Positions 20,515 to 33,300 of a stretch of DNA of 64,000 nt are shown in pieces. The notes beneath the pieces were generated by a model that was given only the letters and a program-made list of their open reading frames with translations, was not told the origin of the DNA and searched no databases. Every line of letters begins with the position of its first letter. Positions within the stretch are counted from its first letter, which is position 1. Origin of the DNA: Obelidium mucronatum (lineage: Eukaryota; Chytridiomycota; Chytridiomycetes; Chytridiales; Chytriomycetaceae); assembly GCA_025765595.1 (NCBI GenBank), contig JAIVFH010000004.1, positions 124,001 through 188,000 on the forward strand. Reading direction: 5' to 3'. The position numbers and the translations under genes are program-made.

Positions 20515-22272
20515 TTAATTCTCCATGTCATTAAACGCCTGCTCCATCAAATCATCCAGCCTCGTCAAATCCAACCGATAACTCACCCCTTCTCTCCAAC
20601 TAATCTGATCCAAAGGTTTCGTATCTGAATCCGATACCAGATCTTGCGGTCCGCGGATCTGATAATACAGTTTCTTTACGTGTGGCCAGTGATTCCAAAA
20701 GGGCGCTTCCATACTAATGCTATCCCCAACCTGCGTTCCGTACCAATTGTTTGGCTCGTTTTCCAAATAGTCCATGAGAATCGCGTGTGCGCCGTGCGGC
20801 AAAAAGGGAAGCATCATTGAAACTCCACCCGGCGGAGAAATGAAAACCGTTGCGCTGTGAGCTAGTTTCAATTGCTCCGTGACATTGAATTTCTGCCACT
20901 CAACAGCCGTGACTTTAACACCCGGGTATTTTTGCTTAATATGGGCCACGACTTGGTCCAAATTGTAAATGGCTCGTTTCCGGGATCCGACAGACGCATC
21001 TGCTTTGAAATTCGTTTCCGTCTTATTTGTGATTAGAATGTGGTGGCTGGTGGGAACAGTGTTGGGATCGATTGAGTGTTTAGTAAGGATTCGCGATCGT
21101 AAGGCCTTGAAGAGGGGTTCGTGGCCGTGGTTGTGCCAGGCAACGCCATGCAAGAAACGGCGCATGTTCCCACCAACAAGGAGTTGCTCAAAGCATACAT
21201 CCACGTTCTTTTTGTCAGAGATGGATGGGGTTTCCATGATTTGCTTGTGGATGTATTCTCGTAGGTTCACAGGTGGGGTGTCGCTGATTCCACTGAAGAA
21301 GGCATTTCGGAATTTGATGCTGAGTTTGCGGTCTGGTAAGGACCATGGGTGGTGTAATGCGACAAGGTTGTCAGTGAGTACGTCCATTCTGGCCATGGCG
21401 TAATAGAGGCCTGCCATTTCTTCCCAGAGCATGTGTCCCAGGTTGTCATCGTACGCCCAAAGAGACCAAATTGCGTGCAGATTTGGGAGCGTTATTGTGT
21501 TTGATGGAGATGAGTGAGACGGTATTGGCGTGTTGACGATTTCGGGTCCTGTCAGAAATAAACAGTTGTTGGAGAGGATGAGATCGATGTCCGACAAAGT
21601 ATGCTCACCCCAAGTATTCTGCATATCAGCCCCGAAAATATCTGTTGTCTGCCAGAGAGCAACAAATCCATGACCCTCCTCATTAAACTCGACTCGTTCC
21701 CCTTTTGTTGAATCGAATAGTACAGTGGGATTCCGTTTTGCTCCACCAGATCCAACCTTCTTTGCATGAAACGTGAATCGATCCTGTGCGTAATTGTAAC
21801 AAACGTTTTGGAAAACGCAGATTCGCTCCTTGTAAGCAGCGACACGATTGTCGTCTCCCAAACATGAAAAGCGTGAATATTCCGGGGTAGAGGGGAGAGG
21901 ATCTGAAGCTGGCCGGAGGGGAGCAGCTAGACGTAGCGGTTTTGATTTGACAGCATGGATCTTTGTCTCCGATGTTGTGACAGGTGGAGATATTGAGTCG
22001 GATTTGACGTCAGTGAAAAGAGGAACAGTTGGAGGCTCACGAGCAGATGCGTTGATTTCATTGATTTGTTCTCGTTTTGTATGCAATGAGCGTGAGTTGA
22101 AGAATAGCAGGAGAGCGGCTGTTCCAACAATAGCCAGGGCGACTGAGCCGACCAGCACAGTGCGGCTCTTTCTTCTGGCGGCAGCAACAGGAAGCGGGAG
22201 CCGTTTGTGCTTTGAGTCTGCGTCAAAGTCTGAGTTTGTTGAGCGATACGCCGTGTTTGACGGCCGCTTCAT
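20515..22272 (-). CDS. GT61-like type II membrane glycosyltransferase
   Basis: An intact 585-residue frame without introns. A cytosolic basic N-terminus precedes one transmembrane helix (~residues 39-58), then a Ser/Pro stem and a luminal catalytic region. LWAYDDNLGHMLWEE near the middle and the late segment with FISPPGGVSMMLPFLP resemble the GT61 (xylosyl/GlcNAc-transferase) fold, in which the C-terminal G-G/A-x-L/M-x-N/x-x-x-F/L-P motif binds the nucleotide sugar. It probably acts in the Golgi. The donor and acceptor cannot be read from sequence. It shares a 71-base promoter with the PRP4 kinase gene. Confidence 0.75.
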   Translation of the reverse strand: MKRPSNTAYRSTNSDFDADSKHKRLPLPVAAARRKSRTVLVGSVALAIVGTAALLLFFNSRSLHTKREQINEINASAREPPTVPLFTDVKSDSISPPVTTSETKIHAVKSKPLRLAAPLRPASDPLPSTPEYSRFSCLGDDNRVAAYKERICVFQNVCYNYAQDRFTFHAKKVGSGGAKRNPTVLFDSTKGERVEFNEEGHGFVALWQTTDIFGADMQNTWGEHTLSDIDLILSNNCLFLTGPEIVNTPIPSHSSPSNTITLPNLHAIWSLWAYDDNLGHMLWEEMAGLYYAMARMDVLTDNLVALHHPWSLPDRKLSIKFRNAFFSGISDTPPVNLREYIHKQIMETPSISDKKNVDVCFEQLLVGGNMRRFLHGVAWHNHGHEPLFKALRSRILTKHSIDPNTVPTSHHILITNKTETNFKADASVGSRKRAIYNLDQVVAHIKQKYPGVKVTAVEWQKFNVTEQLKLAHSATVFISPPGGVSMMLPFLPHGAHAILMDYLENEPNNWYGTQVGDSISMEAPFWNHWPHVKKLYYQIRGPQDLVSDSDTKPLDQISWREGVSYRLDLTRLDDLMEQAFNDMEN

Positions 22273-22343
22273 TGGCTTTGTTTATTATTTTTATAACTTT
22301 ATTTTATTTTATTTTATTTTATTTTAATTTCATCCACAAAGCA
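22273..22343. promoter_or_regulatory. 71-base bidirectional promoter with ATTTT repeats
   Basis: The gap between the divergent GT61-like and PRP4 genes is nearly pure A/T. It carries five perfect ATTTT units at 22301-22325, ending 18 bases before the PRP4 start, and a TTATAA at ~22291-22296. The layout matches the gap at 10506-10559. Confidence 0.55.
22301..22325 (+). repeat. (ATTTT)5 pentanucleotide repeat
   Basis: Five perfect tandem copies of ATTTT lie in the promoter between two divergent genes. Poly(dA:dT)-like tracts of this kind disfavour nucleosomes, so a promoter role is plausible. Confidence 0.85.
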
Positions 22344-25290
<2,947 letters not shown>

Positions 25291-25429
25291 AAATCTAGCT
25301 CTTATTTAAAAAGATGAATAAATTAGGAAAGTCTCTCTCAAGATATGAATCATTGAAAGAAGCAGTCGTGTTTTTCAGCTTGATATTGTCAAAATTGAAA
25401 AATTGAAATCAAATCATAAATGCCACTAC

Positions 25430-28400
25430 CGTCAAAGAGAAAGACACAGAATTGGTTCAAAGCAGTTCTTGCAGTATGTTTATTACCCTAGCGATCTTCA
25501 AGCGGTTGGAGAACTCGTCGTTAGCATGTTCATTTTTTGGAAAGTAGTATGTCTTGGCTTTTGTATTCATTCTGTCTCCTCTCAACGCGTGTCTTGAGCC
25601 TCGAACGCTCTCGAATGTGATCTTTATAAGCGCCGTGCATTCTCCGTAAGAGTTTTACATGCACATTTATTCGCACCAAGTGACTTTTGATTCTGTTTAT
25701 AAAAAGCGCGAAAACGATTGGGAACTTTCTCAACTCAACAGCTCTATTGATTCTCGTTATATCCTTCACGAGTATAATATGGATAATAATTCAGATCGCG
25801 GCGGCTCCTTCATACCCTGCCATGTCCTGCCATATTGTTTCTGTATGTCTACTTCTTGTCGGTCGTGCGATCTGTATCACATACGAGATATTTCATTCCA
25901 GTATTAACTGGAATAATGATGTCTTATACGAGCACAGCGTCGGTTGTTGGCGTTACTGGAGATACTGTGGGCGGCGGTGGCTCTGGATTCTTTGATTACA
26001 GCTATTTACAAAGCACCTTGACAGCGTATGCCATAGGAATCACGTATGATATACATATATTTTATTTCGAAAATTCAATAGCTCGTTCAAGGAATAATAA
26101 TGTGTGTTTTTCTTTTTTAGAATCAGCCTCGTCATAAACATATTGTTTTTCCCAGACACTGCCGAAAACCACCTGAACAAAAACTTGACTGCTCTCTTTT
26201 CCAAACTCTGTGAATTATCAAGTTGCATTATAACGTGTCTTTCAAACACGAATCCATCCCGTGAAGACTATAGAAGCGAGTTATCAAAGCGAACTCATCT
26301 GGTAGCAGGAATCCAAACCCTCTTTGGAGCTATTGACGCGGAGCTTGAGCATGTGGCAGCAGAAATCATGTATTCTCATTTTTCGCTGGCGGATTATTCG
26401 CGGCTTGTCAAGAGTTGTAAAAGCGTGGCGGCTGTTTTGTTTTCAATGAATACTGTTTTGGATTCTCCTGATTCTGTGACTTTGCTAATGTCAAAAGACT
26501 ATGAGGGGAATATATCGGAGGATATGAAGATTGTTTGGAGAGAGTTTCGTGATTCTGTGGAGGCCATGTTTGATGGGGATGGCGTGCAGGATGCTGATGA
26601 GAAGAGTGCTGCAACCAATGATGAGAAAGTCGTGAATATAGTAGATGCATTTAAAAGGGCTGGGTATAAAGCTGTTTCTTCTTTCAGAAATCATCAGCCC
26701 CACTTGTTTGCAAGGATATTCGACAATAACTATGGTAATCTGAATCATTCCATGGAACCTTCAACAAAGGAAGCGAAAAAGTCGTGGGAGAAGCTGCTTC
26801 AAATCAACTATTACACACTGGCAATGCGGGAGGCAGGTTCACTGTTTTCAGAACTTTTGGCCTATCATTAAATTGAAACCGATTCTCTATAGTTTATCGA
26901 GGAACTCGTGGAACTTCAAAAGCAACGGGAAATATTCAACAAAGCTCGTTGTAGAATCCGCTTGCACATTAATTGGTACATTCCTCCAGCAACAGTACTG
27001 AATAACTTGAAGCTTGGGACTTCCTTTGCATTGTCCAGGAGGACTATTCGAGCCTGGGCTGTGGTCTTAAAAAATATGCTTTTGTCCTCCAATTCGATAT
27101 ATGGATTCAAGGTTGCTACAGCTATAATCTGTTTACAAATGATCATGTATAGTATTCCGTAGGTCCCCTTGTGACACAGCCTTAAATCAACAAATCTAAC
27201 CATCAAATAATTTAGTGGGATTTACAAATCATGGTACATGTCGGGTTGCGTTGGAACTATTGTTGTGGCTATCACTCCTTCCATGGGTCAAACGTTTTTC
27301 GGTGTACCGCTGACGATTTTGGGCACGTCTTTCGGGAATTCGTTGGCATTTGCAAGTGTCAGTCTGTTTGGAGCAGATTCGTATGGGCATTTAGTGTTTT
27401 GCCTGATTACGGGTGTCTTGTTTTGTTATATACCAGTATTTAGTCCACAACATTCTGCTCTGGGGCTGCTTACACTGTTGGCATTTGCGAATGTGAGATT
27501 CCTTTATCTTTCTTCAAAACGCACTTACAATGTTTGTTCTCCTTTCTTGCAAGTTTGTTTGCATCACATATGTCAAGAAAGACGACACGTCGTTTGAGAC
27601 ACCATCAATACATTTGTCCAAAGTAATATCCGTGACTTCTATAGCGCTCCCATTCTCTGTTTTATTTACCCTTGTAATCTACCCAACGCTTGCTCGACAT
27701 GTTTTGCGGAAGAGGCTGTCCTCGATATTTGACGACTTGAACATGTTTTATTGCAAAATCATGACCAGCAGTATCCGCGAAAGCGCGCCATCTCTTCAAC
27801 CCCTCTTGTCCTTGAACGAGGAGGATTCAGATCTGAAAACCCTCCGAAACAAAATCTTTTCCAATATTGTCGCATTGGATCCATTAATGACGTATACGTC
27901 TTCAGAGCCCAGAATCCAAGGCCGATTCCCATCAGAGACTTATTACGAAGTAATTCAAATCATGTATGCTCTGTTGGATCGCCTCGAATGTGTACGTCTC
28001 AGTGTTGGGGAAAAACCATTTGACGTTGATATCAGAAAAGTGCTCAAGACGCAGGATCTGGCAGAGTCGCGGGCAGAGCTGCAGCAGACTGTATCCCTCT
28101 TGTTGTATATTTTTTCCTCTGTCATGCTGACGAAATTGAAAGTTCCTTCAAATCTGCCAAATGCTTCCAAAGCACGTGAAAAAGTGATACATGAGTTTAT
28201 ATCTATTTTGTTGGAACATTCACGGGCTGTTGTTGGTGAGCGCGATCCGATGGCTGGAATTGTGCCGTTGGAGAAATCCGATATGTTGGCAGTGTTGTTC
28301 AACACTGACAAATGGATGCGACTGTTTGGGACGTCTTCGGCAGTTCGAGAGGTGTCCCACACATTGGATCGATTTGTTCCGCACATGAAGAAACTTTTTG

Positions 28401-28471
28401 GAGAGTATTCTGCAGTAGTTGTTGATGAACTTGAGATGGAAGATATAGTTTCTGTTCATTCTGAAAAGTAA
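25430..28471 (+). CDS. BRE4-like integral membrane transporter (ArAE/FUSC-type)
   Basis: A large protein with two clusters of transmembrane helices, the layout of fungal Brefeldin A-sensitivity (BRE4)/aromatic acid exporter-like proteins. Visible parts are an N-terminal helix set (ALLILVISFTSIIWIII; PSYPAMS; LFLYVYFLS), the conserved VINILFFPDTAENHL after an intron, a ~250-residue cytosolic region, a second set (GTIVVAITPSMGQTFFG, TILGTSFGNSLAFASVSLFG, LLTLLAFAN) and a C-terminal helical domain (27600-28471) with LRKRL and LLDRLECVRLSVG. An extra base near 25821-25830 joins the first helices. The start at 25430 (MPLPSKRKTQNWFK) is provisional. Substrates are unknown; the family has been tied to efflux of weak organic acids and to vesicle traffic. 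Confidence 0.72.
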
Positions 28472-28718
28472 AGCAACGAATGATGTATAATGCATGGCCG
28501 TTTTCTTTCCAGTTACTTACGTGTTTCGGAAAGACACACAATCCAGATTCTGACACCAACTAAACCTTAAAAACGGCCAAACATTGGTTCTATTTTGCGT
28601 GTATTACTGGCAGTTCTAATCTCAAGAACTGAACAGCAGTGCAAAAGTCTTGCGACCACTGGTTCAAGCATTTATGTACATCACTTTTATTTCACAGCCT
28701 ATTGGAAGAGTATTGATC

Positions 28719-29117
28719 TTAAGATCGCCGATCTTCATTTGTAGATGTGCTATAGGCGGAATCGGCTGTTAGATAGTTTGTGTCCAGGGTATCGTGGTGG
28801 TGTCCAGCCTCCAGCATCTCCTGCCTCCGCAACTGCCGTTCATCTAGCCTTGCCTTCTTCTTGGTATCGAAATAACACCAACCAACGACACCGCCGACCT
28901 GTTCGAAGACACTTAATGTTAATGAAAGAAACACTTACTGATTTTTGAACCCTTTTCGTCACTCACCAAGACAACCAACCCAACACTGACAGCAATGAAT
29001 GTGAGCTCTTTGTGAGGAGCAGGATCGTTGCTCGAGGATGAGTTTGCAGCAAGCGCCCCAGAAGGAAGGTTGGAGAGGAAGAGGAAGTATTGCGGCAGCG
29101 ACGAAAGATACAGGCAT
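28719..29117 (-). CDS. Small single-pass membrane protein (copy A)
   Basis: Starts at 29117 with a signal peptide (MPVSFVAAAILPLPL) that joins, through an extra base at GG 29068-29069, a short Ser/Asn-rich ectodomain. A transmembrane helix (FIAVSVGLVVLVGGVVGWCYF) follows, interrupted by a GT-AG intron after VVL, and then a basic juxtamembrane stretch (TKKKARLDERQ) and a short cytosolic tail ending at 28719. The juxtamembrane sequence and the intron position match the neighbouring gene at 29302-30023, so the two are probably paralogues. The ectodomain has no Cys. Function unknown. Confidence 0.6.
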
Positions 29118-29301
29118 TTTTCCCTGCTTTGGACAGTTTTTTTTTCTTGAGGGCAACAAGCCCACCAATTTTGAACTCTCACTCGTCTTGTTCATTTTCC
29201 CCAATTCATCATCATAATACGATTAATTATCCCTTTCCTTATGACACTAATAATATGGTTTTTTATTTGAAATCCAAAAGTATAGAAGAGGGAAGACTAA
29301 A

Positions 29302-30023
29302 TTAATTTTTGAAGGAAGGAGGAGGATAGTTTGGTTGTCCAGAAGAGGTTTGAGGTGGTGGTGGGAAGCTTGGTTCTTGATATCCGTATGTCTGGTCATT
29401 GTGTTTTCCTGGCTGTTGCTGTTGTGGTGGGCCAGGTGGTGGGAAGTTTGGCTCCTGGATAAAGTTCGATTGGCCAGGTCCTTGGTTGGGAGGATAGTTT
29501 GGTTCCTGGAAGTTTTGAGGAGGCGGGAAGCTTGGTTCTTGGCTGAATGGAGGAGGAGGGTAATTCGGTTGGGGCTGGTATTGGACTGGCATTGCCTCAG
29601 CGGCAAAGAACTGTGGCTGCTGCTGCTCTTGCAACTTTGCCTGTCTTCTCTTTTTGAAGCAGCACCAGCCAGCTACTGCGCAGCACTGTTCATTTCAAAT
29701 TATCAGCCACTACAGGTTCGACCATTGAAGTCGTAAACTCGACCCACCAACACAAGCGCTCCAACGGTCGATAGGATGATTGTCATGGTGAGATCCCAGC
29801 AACTGACTGAGTTGGTTCCTCGGTTGAAGCAGGTGCTGTCAAAGTAGCACGAGTTGGGGGCTGTGGTTGTGATGCGAGTGTTGCCATTGATACGAATGCC
29901 AGTTGCAGTGCTACAGGTTCCATCCGTCTTGTAACTGTATCCATTACATGTACACTGGATGATGTTTGCAAGGGTAGAGGCTGGGACAACGGCCAGAAAG
30001 GCGACAATCATAGCAAAAACCAT
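29302..30023 (-). CDS. Single-pass membrane protein with proline-rich cytosolic repeats (copy B)
   Basis: Starts at 30023 (MVFAMIVAFLAVVPASTLA, a signal peptide). The ectodomain of ~65 residues has several Cys (QCTCNGYSY; CYFDSTCFNRG; VSCW). A transmembrane helix (MTIILSTVGALVL) is continued after an intron by CCAVAGWCCFKKRRQAKLQ. The cytosolic tail contains about six copies of a motif close to EPSFPPP/EPNYPPP with Gln-rich spacers, a likely docking array for SH3, WW or EVH1-type domains. The intron after LVL sits at the same place as in the neighbouring gene, and both have the GWC-x-F-basic juxtamembrane motif. A surface receptor or adhesin is inferred; the ligand is unknown. Confidence 0.68.
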
Positions 30024-30353
30024 AGACTTTTTGAGGAGAATTTTACGGCGGCAATGGCAATCAAATATGCTTGAATATATTGGAATATACTGATGGTTCG
30101 AGAAAGAAAGGCAGTCATCAGTCATTGATTTTGAATTCTCTACCAGCAGATTTGCCAATTCCTTCCATTGAGTTACTTGAAGTCTGATAGTAATATCAAG
30201 AAAGAACATTGGCGCGAATGTATTTATTGATAGCCACAGATCCTATATAATTACGGCAATCAATTCAGAGTGGCATATCGCCAATCATTTTCACCGTAGA
30301 ACATACTTTGGTGTCTTTTGTGGTGTGTCTCTCCAAAATAATACTTTGTTGAA
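30024..30353. promoter_or_regulatory. Divergent promoter region, membrane protein B / paladin-like gene
   Basis: 330 bases between two divergent starts. No coding frame with homology is visible; a TATATAA-like sequence lies at ~30243 for the plus strand. Nothing else stands out. Confidence 0.35.
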
Positions 30354-33300
30354 ATGACAACTCCGCCGCCTCCGCCGCCGTCGTCCCGCCCGCCGCTGCA
30401 CGCGTTCCCGATCGCCTCGACGCTTTCCTCGCTTTCGTTCGGCTCGCGCGCGTCGCTCGGCTCGCAGACGTCGCTCGACGCGCCCGCGTTCCTGGCGCCG
30501 TCGCCGGTGCATCCCGCGGCGCGCCACGCAATGCACTCGCCGGCGCACGCGCACGCGCACTCGCATTCGCCGGCGCAGTCGCTGTCGCAGTCGCCCGCGA
30601 AGCCAAGCTCCGCCAACCTGGACTCCGTGCCGCGCCGCCGCTCGTTCGGCTCGCGCGGCGACCTGAACCAGCTGCGCGCGATGCAGAACCCGCGCGCGCC
30701 GCTCTTTGCGAACTCGGGCGCGTCGCAGGCCCACCTCGACGACGCTGCGCCAGAGTTCGTGCGCCACAGCCACCGCCGGCCCGGCGCTGCGCCGCCCGAT
30801 AAGAATGCGCTGCAGACGCTTGTCGCGAAAGCCGCGTCCGTCGTGCGAAACAGGACGGGTTCTGTCTTGGCGCGTTTCACAATCATCAAGAGTGACTTGT
30901 TTGAAAAAGGAATCAACATGAACCTGGACTTCCACCTGCAGGGCGCTCCCAACTTTCGAATGACCGATCACAATATATGCGGTGTTGCTCAGCCCACCGC
31001 GTCAGGAATAAGCACCATCCTGACTCTCCTCAACTGCCATCCTTACGATTCTGAAAACACCATTCTCCCGCCCACAAATAAGACTCTTTTCATTTGCGCT
31101 CGAGAAGAGCCTGTTATTTACATCAACTGGAAGCCGTTTGTGCTGCGTGAGAACGAAAACCCCTTCCAAAACATCAAAACCTTTCAGGGTATTTCTGGAG
31201 CTCGTTTGGAACAACTCGAAGCCCGTCTTAAAGAGGATATCTTGAAGGAAGCACAAAGACACGGGAATATGTTTTTGGTCCATGATGAGATTGAGAATGG
31301 AAGAATTGTTCCCTCGTGGATTGGAATTGAAGATATCATGACGACGCGAGAGATTTTTACACATTTACAGGTGAGGCTAACCGCTCATTGTATTTTTTTT
31401 TCCTTCTCAAGGGTTTCATTTTAGGCCAAGAACTACCGAGTGGAATATCACCGGATTCCAATATCTCCTGAACAAAGTCCCGAAGACCGATACTTGGATG
31501 AATACGTCAATGCAATTAAAGGATGCAATCCGGATGATCACGTTGTCTTCAACTGTGGAATGGGTGTTGGACGGAGTGAGTTCAACTTCTTGATATTATC
31601 AAAACCAACCAACCTTTTCCCGCAATTTTAAGCTACCTTTGCAATGACGGTTGCTTTAATATTAAGAAGAACTAGGGAAATGTCTGAGTCACAAAACCCA
31701 GAGAGTGCAACTCTTCCGACAGACAATTGGATGTTGGATCGATCGTCATCAGAACCTCTTTTTGTGGATGAAGTAGACAATCAAAACCGCGCCATGCTAC
31801 GACTTGTCTATATTTTGGAGAAAGGTTGTACTTTCTTTAATGCATTTGGTTGATGCTAAGATGAAGATTTCAGGACTTTCTCAGAAACATCAGCGATCGG
31901 CGATTGACTGGGCGATGGCTCGCAGTCCTTTAATTGAAGACCTCAAGAGCGCGGTTCTTGGAAACTATCTCTACATTCTTCAACTTGCATCATTGCTTCA
32001 TCGAGGATCTGAGAGTAAAAAGATTTTGGACGAAGCCATAAATCGATGTTTGTCTCGTACCGGGAAACAAAATTGAAAATTTCCATTCATCGCTATTATT
32101 ATAACAGGCGATGTCATGATCAATCTCCGCGAAGTAATTCTTCTGCATCGAATTCAATATTCAAACACTGGGGATGCGGCTGTTTTGGAAAAGGCGCTTG
32201 GATGTCTCGAGCGTTACTTTTTCTTGCTTTCGTTTTGTTCTTATGTCATTGAGTCGAATGATTTAGTTTTGGACTGTACCTTCTCGTAAGTTTTGCTGTG
32301 GTTTTAGATTATGAAGGTTCACCCGTTCTTTGCACTTAGTCAATGGTTGGACGGAAGGGAAGAGATTCGAAGAATGTTGGATAGTATTAGAAAGAGAGGC
32401 TTCCGTTTGCATGCGTTCAAACCCGTTGAAGATTTAACAGTATTTTCGGAGGAGCCAGTGTATGATGGATCTGGTCATCACCACAAACCTATGGCAAATG
32501 AATTGGAAAGCTTTGTGATGAAGGTGAAATACACCCATGCCTTGTTTCATATCCTAGCTAATTTATTTCATCCAGTGGCGCCATGGCTCTGTCCTTGTCC
32601 AACACACTATCCTTAAAGTCGATCAGTGGATCGTGGAATCGCATCAAAGCCAGATTCCAATTGACGGAATATTGAATTTTAGGAAAATTCCTAATTTCTC
32701 AGTTTATGGTACGAGTTTGGTAGGGTTGATAAGCGCCATTAATTTTGAATCACAGGTGCTGCCCAGCCGACTATTCATGGTCTTGTTAATGTTATGAAGG
32801 CTTTGACGGCACCTTTCTCCGATTCTACAAACCCATACTTGCAGCCCAAAAAGTCTGTGTGCTGGATCAATTTGCGAGAAGAACCAATTTGTTATGTCAA
32901 TGGTATAAGTGATCTATTCTGGTTATTTTGCTGCCTTTCCTAACAGTGGTCGAAAAATAGGCCAACCATACGTACTGAGAGACAAAAGCTTTACTTTGCG
33001 TAATACGAAAGCATATTCAGGAATCGCTTCATCTCGTCTCGAGTACATTGAATTGCAGCTCAAGGAGGATATTGTTGCCGAACTTCGAAACTTTGACTCC
33101 AAAATTCTTGTACACAGCGAACAAGACAATTCTATCCATCCTGTATGGGAAGAATGTACACCAGAATACGTTCTTACCGTGCGTGATGTGGTTGAACTGT
33201 TGAAGAACGAAGGACATCCGATTGACTATTATCGTGTTCCATTGACTGCCGAGAGAGCCCCCGATGCGGCGGAGATGGATGATTTAGTCCGAATTTTGTC

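Noticed and set aside
30260..30971. Two long minus-strand frames (about 230 codons) opposite the paladin leader
   Set aside because: Shadows of GC-rich sequence, rich in Arg/Ala with no domain; the plus-strand frame continues into conserved paladin modules.
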